Part shown: positions 44,069-52,707 of the stretch, in pieces
Position numbering within the stretch: position 1 is the first letter of the stretch
Layout: each line of letters starts with the position of its first letter
From: an uncultured Ruminococcus sp.
Lineage (GTDB): Bacteria > Bacillota > Clostridia > Oscillospirales > Ruminococcaceae
DNA length: 64,000 nucleotides
Assembly (NCBI GenBank): GCA_910584195.1
Contig: CAJTYV010000005.1
Span: 62,001-126,000 of the forward strand
Direction: 5' to 3'
Program-made: the position numbers and the translations under genes
The notes under the pieces: generated by a model
What the model was told of the DNA's origin: nothing
What the model saw: the letters and a program-made list of their open reading frames with translations, nothing else
Databases searched by the model: none

Positions 44069-45752
44069 TTCTTCTGTAAATTTTTAAAATTTCTTTTTCC
44101 TCAAGTGAAATTGAAAAGTTTTTCAATCGATCTGCATTAATATGATGTGATAACTCGTCGGCAGAAACCTTCTCAAAGCTCAGACAGGTTTTAAATTCGG
44201 CAATTTCATATATTTCCAAAAGAAGTCTGTAAACACTTAATAAATTATCAGGCAGTCTATTTTCCTCGAATAAAACAGCGAAAATATTTTTAAGACAGAC
44301 TGCCGCAGCCTGACCATGCTTTATACCGTACTTTGAAGTCAGCACATAACTCATAGCATGACCTGCGGCGGTTTTTGAAATATTTATCGCTTTTCCGGCA
44401 TAATGTGAAGCGAGCGCGATCAATCCGTAAACAGATTTGTCTCCATTTGCGTAACGTTGGTAATATTCACCTATTAATCGTATTGAATTATTTGCATATC
44501 TGCGGCTCTCATTATCAGCATTAACCGATAAAAGACTTTCAGCAGAATGGCAGAGAGCATCGAGAAGAGTTGTCATCCGCTGAGTTCTGTTCAATGTATA
44601 AAGCAGACTACTGTCAATAATAATATATTCCGGCAGAAGTTCGGGAGCGTCAAACGAATGTTTTTCACCGTCTATATAGTACACAGAAAATTTTGTTGCT
44701 TCGCTTCCCGAACCTGCCGTCGTCGGCACTGCAACGTGCGGAACATTTGAACCGCTAAGCCATTTTACACCCTTTGCAGTGTCTATTACGCTTCCTCCTC
44801 CTACAGATATAATAATGTCGCTCTTGTGTCCTGCAAAAATCTCCGATGCATACTGTATACTTTTCTCATTCGGATTTTCACAGTATTCCGAAAAAACACA
44901 GCAGTCAAGGTTCTTATTTTTCATCAGTATATTTTCTATCATACTGTGGCAATGTCTGCCGACTGCAATAAAAGGTTTTCTGCACCCTAAACGCTCGATA
45001 ATTAAAGGTAAATCCCATATATCAGAAAAACATTTCAGCTCAGAAAAAAATATCTTTTGGTTGACCTCAAAATAATCCTCCTCATTATCAATTTCGTGAA
45101 TATATCCGCTATGATTCTCAATCGCAGCAATAGACAGAAGAGGTAAAATGTCGTTGAGAGCGTTTTCCGCATATACTGATGTTTTTCCGTCTGAAACGTA
45201 CTCTCTCGCTTTGTCAGTCCAGCGTTTGAAGGTTTCCCTTGAAAGCTTGTAGATCGGCTGAAAGGCATGACAATTCTTCCCTAATATATCAACCGAAACA
45301 CAGCGAAGCAAACTATTTTCTATCCTGCACTTGAAATCTTTTTCAGGCAGTGTATCTGAATTTTCAAACATGCACATATCCTTTAACGGGCTGTTCAGCA
45401 TGAAGGAAATTACATTCTTCTCAAAGACAAGATCGCCGTGAAGCATAATAACGTCGTCATCGCAATGCGAGGCTGCAAGATACATTGAATATATATAATT
45501 TGTCTCGGTATATCGTGGATTTTCAACAAATGTGAAACTTATGTCACTGAATTTTTCAGTTTCCGTTATAATTTGCCGCATGTATTTTCCCGTAGTTATA
45601 ACAGCTTTCTTTATGCCTGATTCAGAAAGTATTCTCAGTTGGCGTGAAAGTATAGTTTCACCGTTTGCAAGCTTTACAAGGCATTTCGGACAGTTTCCCG
45701 TAAGCGTTCCCATTCGGCTGCCGATTCCCGAATTAAAAATCAACGCTTTCAT
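44040..45752 (-). CDS. Nucleotidyltransferase fused to iron-type alcohol dehydrogenase (phosphonate activation and reduction)
   Basis: 570 residues. Residues 1-240: sugar/choline-phosphate-type nucleotidyltransferase (NSGIGSRMGTLTGNCPKCLV with the G-rich loop and Lys; MLHGDLVFEK with metal Asp). Residues about 255-560: Fe-dependent dehydrogenase with VGGGSVIDTAKG, PTTAGSGSEAT and metal ligands in LLDALCHSAES, AGHAMSY and IKHGQAA. The dehydrogenase should reduce phosphonoacetaldehyde to 2-hydroxyethylphosphonate, as FomC/PhpC do; the other half should couple it to CTP, as the Fom1 N-terminal domain and PntC do. Last gene of the operon, overlapping ppd by 20 bases; AAGGAG before ATG. Substrate assignment is by context. 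Confidence 0.85.
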   Translation of the reverse strand: MKALIFNSGIGSRMGTLTGNCPKCLVKLANGETILSRQLRILSESGIKKAVITTGKYMRQIITETEKFSDISFTFVENPRYTETNYIYSMYLAASHCDDDVIMLHGDLVFEKNVISFMLNSPLKDMCMFENSDTLPEKDFKCRIENSLLRCVSVDILGKNCHAFQPIYKLSRETFKRWTDKAREYVSDGKTSVYAENALNDILPLLSIAAIENHSGYIHEIDNEEDYFEVNQKIFFSELKCFSDIWDLPLIIERLGCRKPFIAVGRHCHSMIENILMKNKNLDCCVFSEYCENPNEKSIQYASEIFAGHKSDIIISVGGGSVIDTAKGVKWLSGSNVPHVAVPTTAGSGSEATKFSVYYIDGEKHSFDAPELLPEYIIIDSSLLYTLNRTQRMTTLLDALCHSAESLLSVNADNESRRYANNSIRLIGEYYQRYANGDKSVYGLIALASHYAGKAINISKTAAGHAMSYVLTSKYGIKHGQAAAVCLKNIFAVLFEENRLPDNLLSVYRLLLEIYEIAEFKTCLSFEKVSADELSHHINADRLKNFSISLEEKEILKIYRRIMTELSESN

Positions 45753-46851
45753 CTGATAACTCCTTCATAAGTAAATTTCGGTTATTAACGGGTGAAATTG
45801 CAGGTCTGCCCAAATCCTTTCGCGAGCCTTGCTTTACATAAACAACGGCTGCCGATTTTCCTGACAGTTTCATTTTTTCAATAATACTAACAAGCTCCGC
45901 GGCATTTTCAGCACGGAAAACATTTTCAAATCCGCAGCCCTTTAAAATTTCCTCAGCACATATTTTAAATCCTGTAGTCGGCTGACCTCCCACGGATTCG
46001 TGACAGCCGTTGTTTATTACGATATACTTATAATTTTTACCCGAAATATCAGCGTTTACAGCGCTTGCACCCATATGCATGATAAATGAACCGTCGCCGT
46101 CTATGCAGTACACGTCACGTTCGGTTGACAAACTCAGACCTGCTGCGATTGACGAAGCATGACCCATTGCTCCCACTGTAAGAAAATCTCTGCTGTGACT
46201 GATGCCGCATCGCTCCCGAAGTTCGTAAAGTTCCCGAGAAGTTTTTCCTGTAGTTGAAACTAAGATGTCCATTTCTCCGAGGGAATTTGTAATAATTTCC
46301 AAAGCCTGCTCACGGGTCATGGAAAATCTGCTCTTGGCAGGAACATACTCATAAGGTGAAAAAATGCCTTTTCTGACTATCAGGGCCACTCGCTTACCTT
46401 GATCTGTAACTTTTCTGCAATAGGAAATTTTCTCTTCATAATTCTCGTCGAGGATAATATTTTCAATTTTTATAACATTTAAAAGCTCCTGAGTAAGGCT
46501 TCCCTGAGCTGCATGCTGAGGTTCGTCAATTACGCCAGGTTCACCTCTCCACCCGATTATGAAAAGCATCGGAATGTTATAAACTTCCTTATCTGCTAAC
46601 GAAAGAACCGGATTTACAGCATTCCCTATTCCTGAATTCTGCATAAATACGACCGTCGGCCTGCCTTCCGCCAAATAATGACCTGCCGCAAGTCCGACAG
46701 CGTTGCCTTCGTTAGCTGAAATTATAAATCTTTCTCCGAAAAATTCCTCTGCATAGCTGCAAAATCCACTGAGCAGCGAATCGGGAACACCCGCAAAGAA
46801 GTCAAATCCATTATTATATAAACATTTGCAAAAATCTTTTACATCTATCAT
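45733..46851 (-). CDS. ppd: Phosphonopyruvate decarboxylase
   Basis: 372 residues from ATG 46851, which overlaps the pepM stop as ATGA. Thiamine-diphosphate enzyme converting phosphonopyruvate to phosphonoacetaldehyde, the step that pulls the unfavourable mutase reaction. Family stretches: FFAGVPDSLLSGFC, SANEGNAVGLAAGHYLA (cofactor Glu), VVFMQNSGIGNAVNP, LFIIGWRGEPG, DEPQHAAQG, and in the pyrophosphate domain CIDGDGSFIMHMG with NNGCHESVGGQPT. An alternative longer start inside pepM has no support. Confidence 0.95.
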   Translation of the reverse strand: MIDVKDFCKCLYNNGFDFFAGVPDSLLSGFCSYAEEFFGERFIISANEGNAVGLAAGHYLAEGRPTVVFMQNSGIGNAVNPVLSLADKEVYNIPMLFIIGWRGEPGVIDEPQHAAQGSLTQELLNVIKIENIILDENYEEKISYCRKVTDQGKRVALIVRKGIFSPYEYVPAKSRFSMTREQALEIITNSLGEMDILVSTTGKTSRELYELRERCGISHSRDFLTVGAMGHASSIAAGLSLSTERDVYCIDGDGSFIMHMGASAVNADISGKNYKYIVINNGCHESVGGQPTTGFKICAEEILKGCGFENVFRAENAAELVSIIEKMKLSGKSAAVVYVKQGSRKDLGRPAISPVNNRNLLMKELSDESVDF

Positions 46852-47711
46852 ATAATATCTTCCTCGATCATGGCAAGTATTTTTTGTGGAGAAACACAAT
46901 AACTGTTATCAGATAATCTGCTGCATCCTTCATTAAGAATAGATTTTGCTGTCCTTTCCATTGCCATAACAGCGCTTCTTGTAAGCTGATTTGCATATAT
47001 CACTATATTTGCACCTTTATCACAAAGTTCATCGAAGCTGTATCCGTTGTAGACCGTAGGTATCATAATAATGGGAATATTTTTATACATTTTTCGCAGA
47101 CTTTCACAAAAAGAAAATGCGTCCATTCCGTCTGAGGATATGCTGTGTATCACAATTCCATCCGCGCCTGCCGAAATATAACTTTCCGCACGCTTCAGCG
47201 CAGTTTCCATATTTTCACCGCAAATAAAGCTTTCTATACGCGCAAACAGCATAATATTAAATTTTTCAGCCGATTCAGCAGCCAATTTGAATTTGTCTGA
47301 AAAAACAGAGATTTCTTCCATTTCCTGAGAAACGGATCTGCCATAAAGAGAGTTTCGCTTAACTCCTCTTTTATCCTCAACAACTACTGCGCTTACAAGT
47401 CTGCTGAACAGCGATATACTGCGGCAAAGCTCATCCGGCGTTCCACCTGTGTCACAGTCCGCTATAATCGGCATACCGCATACACGCCGTATCTCTTCGA
47501 TGGTACGAAGTTTCGTTTCAATCGGCATACTTTCGTTATCCGGCATACCCTTCCATGCGCTGTGACAAAATCCGCTTAACCATAATGCGTCAAAACCTTT
47601 ATTATCCTCTGAAAGTCTGCGGATAATTATTGCCTCAAGTGCGTTTACGCTCTCTATAACACGAAGGCAGGATTTTTTTTCAAGTAGCTCCCTTAATGGA
47701 TTTTCGATCAT
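46848..47711 (-). CDS. pepM: Phosphoenolpyruvate phosphomutase
   Basis: 287 residues, isocitrate-lyase-like barrel. The diagnostic motif EDKxxxKxNS is exact: VVEDKRGVKRNSLYG, residues 112-121. This separates true C-P-forming mutases from PEP hydrolases and lyases of the family. DALWLSGFCHSAWKGMPDNE and IIADCDTGG provide the phosphate and Mg sites. It converts PEP to phosphonopyruvate, creating the C-P bond. It overlaps the upstream gene by 32 bases and has GGTGAAG before ATG. Confidence 0.94.
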   Translation of the reverse strand: MIENPLRELLEKKSCLRVIESVNALEAIIIRRLSEDNKGFDALWLSGFCHSAWKGMPDNESMPIETKLRTIEEIRRVCGMPIIADCDTGGTPDELCRSISLFSRLVSAVVVEDKRGVKRNSLYGRSVSQEMEEISVFSDKFKLAAESAEKFNIMLFARIESFICGENMETALKRAESYISAGADGIVIHSISSDGMDAFSFCESLRKMYKNIPIIMIPTVYNGYSFDELCDKGANIVIYANQLTRSAVMAMERTAKSILNEGCSRLSDNSYCVSPQKILAMIEEDII

Positions 47712-48330
47712 TTTTCTTCACCAATCTTCCGATAAGCTCTGCTGATAAGCCGAGCATGGTTTTTATATACTCGCAGAACGTTGATTTTTTCATGTAAGCT
47801 TTATATTCCGCTGAAGGAATACGTGGAATTTTCCCCTCAAAAACACATTTACCGTCAAGCAATTTGTCTATATCCTTAATTGAATATCTGTAAAACGGCT
47901 TACTAAGATTTACTCCGGAAAGCTGCAATATTTTCGCGGAGAACGACATACAATTGTACGCTTTATAAATATTTATACCGTGAAAAACCGGCATTGTAAC
48001 CATTGACAGCAAATTAAATACAAGCTCTGAATCGTTTTCGCAGTTGATGATAAATTTATTAACGCAAGTAAAAATTTCATCGGTAATATCTATGCGGAAA
48101 ATTTTCGCTTTAAAATACCGATACTTTCCATAAGCATAAAAATCTCTTTTTTCATGCATAAAACCTGCGTCAAACGGCTGATAATGTCTGCGCCTCGAAA
48201 AACTTATAAAATCTGTAAGACTGCTGTCAAGACTTACTGCAATGTGTGTATATTCATATCCGGAAATTTTACGCGCGGCTGAACCGAGCAGAGTATGAGG
48301 CTTTATAAGAACGATATATAATTTTTTCAT
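47680..48330 (-). CDS. Permuted NlpC/P60-type (papain-like) protein
   Basis: 216 residues. YEYTHIAVSLD (His near residue 29) comes before YNCMSFSAKIL (Cys near residue 127), the reversed His-then-Cys order of permuted NlpC/P60 enzymes such as YiiX and LRAT/BtrH-type acyltransferases. No signal peptide; C-terminal region basic. In this operon it might hydrolyse or transfer an acyl or amide group on the lipid product (inference only). ATGA overlap with the phosphatidyltransferase gene and AGGAG five bases before ATG show tight coupling. Confidence 0.75.
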   Translation of the reverse strand: MKKLYIVLIKPHTLLGSAARKISGYEYTHIAVSLDSSLTDFISFSRRRHYQPFDAGFMHEKRDFYAYGKYRYFKAKIFRIDITDEIFTCVNKFIINCENDSELVFNLLSMVTMPVFHGINIYKAYNCMSFSAKILQLSGVNLSKPFYRYSIKDIDKLLDGKCVFEGKIPRIPSAEYKAYMKKSTFCEYIKTMLGLSAELIGRLVKKNDRKSIKGAT

Positions 48331-48998
48331 TTTGTCTCCTGTTTTTTCAGTCTGTAAAATAAATTTATTTGCAGACGTATCATTTCATAATACATGGGAA
48401 TCAAGCCTATACACATTATAATATCCGCAATTCTCAAATCAATTCCAAATGGACTGAATATAACTCTGCTGCCGAAAATTATTGAAAGCAATGCTGTTAA
48501 ACCGTAGGTTATGTGAGCTTCTATAGGTCCGAGGCGCGGAAAAAGAAATTCGTTAAAATAAATTATATAATTCATGGCGGTTACGTTTACAATACCGTAA
48601 ACAGGAGCGGCGAATATCATTACCGCAAGATTTCCATATGGAGAAAATCCCAGTGCAATTATCAGAAATGTTGAAAACATAACGTCTGTTATCAAATCAA
48701 AATAAGCTCCGGCTTTCGAGGACATTCCCCTGCTTCGCGCAATGTAGCCATCGAGATCATCGGCGCAGAGATGTATAAACAGACCTGTCAGAGTTCCCAT
48801 AAAAAATAACGGAGAAATATTTGTAAGAAACGTGGATATTATAGCAAAAAGCCCTCCTAAAGCGCCTAACAGCGTCATCTGATTGGGTGTCATACACTTG
48901 GGAATATATTTTCCCGCATATCGGTAAAGCAGTTTTTGAAAACCTGTTTCAAGCCTGCTCGGTATAATTTTTTTCACAGGATTTTTATATTCTTCCAT
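48327..48998 (-). CDS. CDP-alcohol phosphatidyltransferase, probably CMP-phosphonate:diacylglycerol transferase
   Basis: 223 residues, about six membrane helices. The full family signature is present: D80, D83-G84, A87-R88, G97, D101, D105 (DDLDGYIARSRGMSSKAG then DLITD). Such enzymes displace CMP from a CDP-alcohol with another alcohol. Next to a phosphonate nucleotidyltransferase the obvious donor is CMP-hydroxyethylphosphonate and the acceptor diacylglycerol, giving a phosphonolipid (inference). Classical phosphatidylglycerophosphate or phosphatidylserine synthases are the alternative. GGAGGG precedes ATG. Confidence 0.92.
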   Translation of the reverse strand: MEEYKNPVKKIIPSRLETGFQKLLYRYAGKYIPKCMTPNQMTLLGALGGLFAIISTFLTNISPLFFMGTLTGLFIHLCADDLDGYIARSRGMSSKAGAYFDLITDVMFSTFLIIALGFSPYGNLAVMIFAAPVYGIVNVTAMNYIIYFNEFLFPRLGPIEAHITYGLTALLSIIFGSRVIFSPFGIDLRIADIIMCIGLIPMYYEMIRLQINLFYRLKKQETK

Positions 48999-49005
48999 AA
49001 TTTAA

Positions 49006-50340
49006 TTACCCTCCGAAGCGAAACATGTTTTTCAAAAATGATTTTATATAACTTTCGTAATCAAGAAAATCATATATACCCTCTCGCCAGCCCTTGATAA
49101 AAAGTCTGATCATAAGTATATGATAGTGGAAATAATACTCCTTTACAGACATTTTTTTCGGCTTTGCTACAACGTGGAGATAATCCCATTCAGCAGGGTC
49201 GCGGGAAATTATCCTGTTACTGTATTCCTTAAACATAGGCGAATCAAGCTCGGGCGTTAAAATAGAAACAGCGGTATGTTTTAGCTTATTGCGCCGAATC
49301 CAGCTATACATTTTTGTAAAATCCGACGGCGAAAAATCAAGATCTGCTATAAACATTCCCATTATATTTATTCCTGTGCCGTTAAGTATTTTTACAGCAG
49401 CTTCGTTGCAGTTTAACGTAGTTTTCTTACGGTAGCTTCTTAAGTATTTTTCGTCAAAGGCTTCAAGTCCAGTAAGAATGTAGTAAAAACCGATTTTTTT
49501 AAGCTCTTTCATCAGATTCTCGTTTTTAGCAATAAAATCCGCTCTTCCGTAGCAGACATATTTTTTCTTTATGCCGAATTTTCTCACAAGTCGGATAAAT
49601 TCTCCGACACGCCGTTTATCCACAAGAAAATCATCATCAATAATATAAATATTATCGCACTTAATATCACGAATCTCCATAACCACATCTCTTATTGGAC
49701 GGACTGTATATTTACCGCAGTTAAGCCTGTTTCTGTAACAAAATGAACATCTGAACGGGCAGGAATAAGCAGTTCTCACGTGGGCGCAGGGAAGCAGTTC
49801 CAGATAGCGGTAACGGTCTGAATGACTGTAAAAATATGTTCTGTCAGGAACAGGAAGTCTTGAAATATCAAAAGGTTCGGCATCGTTAGAAGTCCACACT
49901 CCGTCTCGCTTAAAGCAAAGTCCGCTTATATTATCTGACGGCACTCCGTTTATAATATCAAGTATCTTAAAAATATCAAATGTCGTAAAAATATAGTCAA
50001 CCTCAGGAACATAAAATCGCTTAAAGCAATGCTGAGCATGTATTCCTCCGATAATTGTGATGCTTCCGCAGATCGACTTTGCGGCACGGCAATACTCTTT
50101 CATGAAATTTTCCTGACGTGTTCTTCCGCAGACATACAGCAGATCGGGACGAAACTCTCTGAGCTTCTTAACAACAGATATTTTTTCCACCTGACCGTCC
50201 CATATTTCACAGGTTATACCGCTGTTTTTCAGCATTGCTGAAATATATTCAAGCTCCAAAGGTTCGTTGTCGATAACGCCTGCAAAATTGTACTTTGTAC
50301 GTGATATTTCAGGGTGTATAAGAAGCGCTTTTTTTATCAT
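49006..50340 (-). CDS. Cobalamin-binding-type radical SAM protein
   Basis: 444 residues. The first 130 resemble the B12-binding domain of class B radical SAM enzymes (LEYISAMLKNSGITCEIWDG, FRPDLLYVCG, TIIGGIHAQHCF), though the DxHxxG motif is not present, as is common in this class. The radical SAM barrel has CPFRCSFC (C194, C198, C201), IYIIDDDFLVD and YILTGLEAFDEKYL. Fom3 of fosfomycin synthesis, a member of this class, methylates CMP-hydroxyethylphosphonate; membrane-lipid-joining enzymes also belong here. Either reaction would fit the operon. AAGGAG lies 11 bases before ATG. Confidence 0.88.
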   Translation of the reverse strand: MIKKALLIHPEISRTKYNFAGVIDNEPLELEYISAMLKNSGITCEIWDGQVEKISVVKKLREFRPDLLYVCGRTRQENFMKEYCRAAKSICGSITIIGGIHAQHCFKRFYVPEVDYIFTTFDIFKILDIINGVPSDNISGLCFKRDGVWTSNDAEPFDISRLPVPDRTYFYSHSDRYRYLELLPCAHVRTAYSCPFRCSFCYRNRLNCGKYTVRPIRDVVMEIRDIKCDNIYIIDDDFLVDKRRVGEFIRLVRKFGIKKKYVCYGRADFIAKNENLMKELKKIGFYYILTGLEAFDEKYLRSYRKKTTLNCNEAAVKILNGTGINIMGMFIADLDFSPSDFTKMYSWIRRNKLKHTAVSILTPELDSPMFKEYSNRIISRDPAEWDYLHVVAKPKKMSVKEYYFHYHILMIRLFIKGWREGIYDFLDYESYIKSFLKNMFRFGG

Positions 50341-50355
50341 GGTCAGAAATTCTCC

Positions 50356-51975
50356 TTATTCCAATTCCGTATATGCTATTTTACCTACAAGCGTACGCGG
50401 CAAAGATTCAGTAAATTCGTATATTTTCGGAACAGCGTACGCGGCAATATTTTTTTTGCACAACTCCTCAAGTTCCATTTGCAGTATATTCCTGTCAGCG
50501 TTCCCTTTAGCCACTATGAAAGCTTTCACACGCTGTCCCTTTCTTTCATCAGGTACACCTATAACTGCGCATACAGCAACATCTGCATGAGAATTTATAA
50601 CATTTTCAATAACCTGCGGATAAATATTATATCCGTTTGAAATAATTATCCTCTTTAACCGCTGTGAAAAATATATATAGCCGTCATCGTCCTTATATCC
50701 AATATCTCCCGTATGAAGCCAAATATTGCCGTCCTCATGAAGCCTTAGCGTGCGCTTCGTCTCTTCATCGTCATTCAGATAGCATTTCATTACAGCAGGT
50801 CCTTGAAGTATAATTTCGCCCATTTCACCGTTTGGCACTTCCTCTCCGCTCTTTATATCTACTATCTTGTAAAATGTATCCGCATACGGAAGTCCGACGC
50901 TGCCTGTTTTTTTGCTTTTTTCGGGCATAAGACAAGTTCCCGTAACACACTCTGTCAAGCCGTATCCTTCTCTTATGACCGCCTTGCAGCCGTGTTTGGC
51001 AAACACTTTATCAAGCTTTTCTTTAGTCGATACCGAAAGGGAATCTCCGCCCGAAATAATACATTTGAGAAATGACAGATTTTTATTTTTAAAACCTCCG
51101 CTTCTGAGCATATATTCATATATTGACGGCACTCCCGCGATAACGTTCGGCTTGTATTTAAGCACAAGCTTGTGAAAATCAGCCGCCTTGAATTGAGGAA
51201 GCATTACCGCAGTTCCGCCAAATGTCAGTACTGTATGAACACAGACGCCAAGTCCAAAACCGTGAAACACCGGCATTACCGAGAGCACACGATCCGCTGC
51301 TTTAAGACACCCGCATGCGTCTATACTTTGTAAGGCAAGCGCATTGAAATTCATATTTGTAAGAACAATACCCTTAGGTTTTCCGGTAGTTCCTCCGCTG
51401 TAAAGAATCGCCGCCGGAACGTCTCCTGTAAACTTTTTGATACTGAGCTGCCGTATATTTTTCACACTGATTTTATTAAGCTTTTTTATGCCATCAGCTT
51501 TGATTTTTTTATGCTTAAAACTAAAATAAATCATTTTTAAAGGCAACGGCATTTCATCTCCGGCTGATGCAAGCATTATTTTACAGCCAAGACTTTTTGC
51601 ACCGCTAAGTTTATCAAAAATCTGGTCAAGAGATATAATGATTTTGCTTTTTGTAAGTTTAATATAAGATGTTATCTCGTTATCAGCGGATAACGGATGT
51701 ATCATACTTGCCGCTGCTCCCAGCTTATTTACCGCATAAAACAATTCTGCCGCCTGCGGAATATTTGGCAGGATTATCGTGACACAGTCCCCTGGTTTAA
51801 CGCCGTTTTCCGCAAGCATACAGGCGTACCTGTCAATGTTTTCAATAAGTTTGCTATATGTTATTTTTCGTGAATAATATTCTATTGCGGTTGTTTTAGA
51901 ATACAGCTCCGCACTTTTTACAATCATGTCATACAGAGAAATATCAGGATACTCAAGATGTTTTTTTATGTTCAT
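50356..51975 (-). CDS. AMP-forming acyl-activating enzyme
   Basis: 539 residues from ATG 51975, seven bases after GAGGAG; a frame extending 47 codons further lies inside the acyltransferase gene and has no ribosome site. ANL superfamily: P-loop ILYSGGTTGKPKGIVLT, GYGLTECVT, LHTGDIGYKDDDGYIYF, and C-terminal RIIISNGYNIYPQVIE with catalytic Lys in LPRTLVGKIAY. Closest in pattern to long-chain acyl-CoA ligases. It may load a fatty acid for the acyltransferase encoded just upstream, but no carrier protein gene is present. Confidence 0.92.
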   Translation of the reverse strand: MNIKKHLEYPDISLYDMIVKSAELYSKTTAIEYYSRKITYSKLIENIDRYACMLAENGVKPGDCVTIILPNIPQAAELFYAVNKLGAAASMIHPLSADNEITSYIKLTKSKIIISLDQIFDKLSGAKSLGCKIMLASAGDEMPLPLKMIYFSFKHKKIKADGIKKLNKISVKNIRQLSIKKFTGDVPAAILYSGGTTGKPKGIVLTNMNFNALALQSIDACGCLKAADRVLSVMPVFHGFGLGVCVHTVLTFGGTAVMLPQFKAADFHKLVLKYKPNVIAGVPSIYEYMLRSGGFKNKNLSFLKCIISGGDSLSVSTKEKLDKVFAKHGCKAVIREGYGLTECVTGTCLMPEKSKKTGSVGLPYADTFYKIVDIKSGEEVPNGEMGEIILQGPAVMKCYLNDDEETKRTLRLHEDGNIWLHTGDIGYKDDDGYIYFSQRLKRIIISNGYNIYPQVIENVINSHADVAVCAVIGVPDERKGQRVKAFIVAKGNADRNILQMELEELCKKNIAAYAVPKIYEFTESLPRTLVGKIAYTELE

Positions 51976-52615
51976 TTTCCCACTCCTCAAATGATACAAA
52001 CCGCTTTTTTTCCAGTTCATTTTTATCCATATTTTCACGCAGTAACCACGCAATTTTATTATAAAGCAATTCATTGGCGGCGGAAAGTTCTCCGCTGACA
52101 TAAAAAGGCTCTCCAAAAACTATTTTAAGATTCCGCGAAAACAGTATATACTCCCCTGTTATGGCATAGGGAACTATTGGCGCTCCTGTTTTTTCAGCCA
52201 TTGATACTGCTCCGTATTTGAACCTGAGCAGCAAATTATCAGTGTAGTTCCTCTTTGCTTCCGGAGAAACGTTTATCGCACTTTCATGTCCGAGAGCATT
52301 TACAGCAGCGTTCAGAGCATCAGGATTGCTGCTTTTGTGCAGATCAACAGGAATCGTTCCGACATTTCTGAAAATAAATCCGAATAAGCCGTCATGAAGC
52401 TCCTTTTTACCAAGAGCTTTTACAATTCTTTTTGTCGATATATCAACAAGTATCGGATCAAGAGCGCATTTGTGATTGCCCGCTATAACTACTCTGCCTG
52501 TTTTCGGAATATTTTCCGCACCTATTATTTTCGGTCGGAAAATCACCTTAAATACAGGCTTGAAAATTCCCCGTATTATTCTGTACAGCAGCATTTTGTC
52601 AGTTTTTACGTTCAT
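51953..52615 (-). CDS. PlsC-type 1-acylglycerol-phosphate acyltransferase
   Basis: 220 residues from ATG 52615; the upstream ATG-ATG pair coincides with the predicted transcription start, so I reject it, although the ribosome site of the chosen start (AAGAGA) is weak. Catalytic motif NHKCALDP gives H48 and D53 of HX4D. The substrate-binding motif usually FPEGTRS is SPEAKRN here. First gene of the phosphonate operon; overlaps the ligase gene by 23 bases. Likely adds an acyl chain during making of the lipid acceptor. Confidence 0.88.
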   Translation of the reverse strand: MNVKTDKMLLYRIIRGIFKPVFKVIFRPKIIGAENIPKTGRVVIAGNHKCALDPILVDISTKRIVKALGKKELHDGLFGFIFRNVGTIPVDLHKSSNPDALNAAVNALGHESAINVSPEAKRNYTDNLLLRFKYGAVSMAEKTGAPIVPYAITGEYILFSRNLKIVFGEPFYVSGELSAANELLYNKIAWLLRENMDKNELEKKRFVSFEEWENEHKKTS

Positions 52616-52642
52616 ATCTCTTTCTACTTTCATCATACATTT

Positions 52643-52671
52643 AGTATATAGAAGAATGGAAAATTTTTCAA
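52643..52671 (-). promoter_or_regulatory. Promoter of the phosphonate-lipid operon
   Basis: Minus-strand TTGAAA (52671-52666), 17-base spacer, TATACT (52648-52643). Confidence 0.75.
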
Positions 52672-52672
52672 T

Positions 52673-52707
52673 ATGACATATGTCATTATTAAAATGACAT
52701 ATGTCAT
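52673..52707. promoter_or_regulatory. Twin 14-bp palindromic operators
   Basis: Two identical perfect palindromes ATGACATATGTCAT at 52673-52686 and 52694-52707, 21 bp centre to centre (two helical turns). The nearer lies one base upstream of the -35 hexamer. The form suits two homodimers of a TetR/MarR-like or similar factor bound on one DNA face; no regulator gene is adjacent. Confidence 0.75.

Noticed and set aside
46851..46899. Longer N-terminus for phosphonopyruvate decarboxylase
   Set aside because: The extra 16 residues lie inside pepM with no ribosome site, while the ATGA overlap at 46848-46851 gives the family's usual N-terminus.
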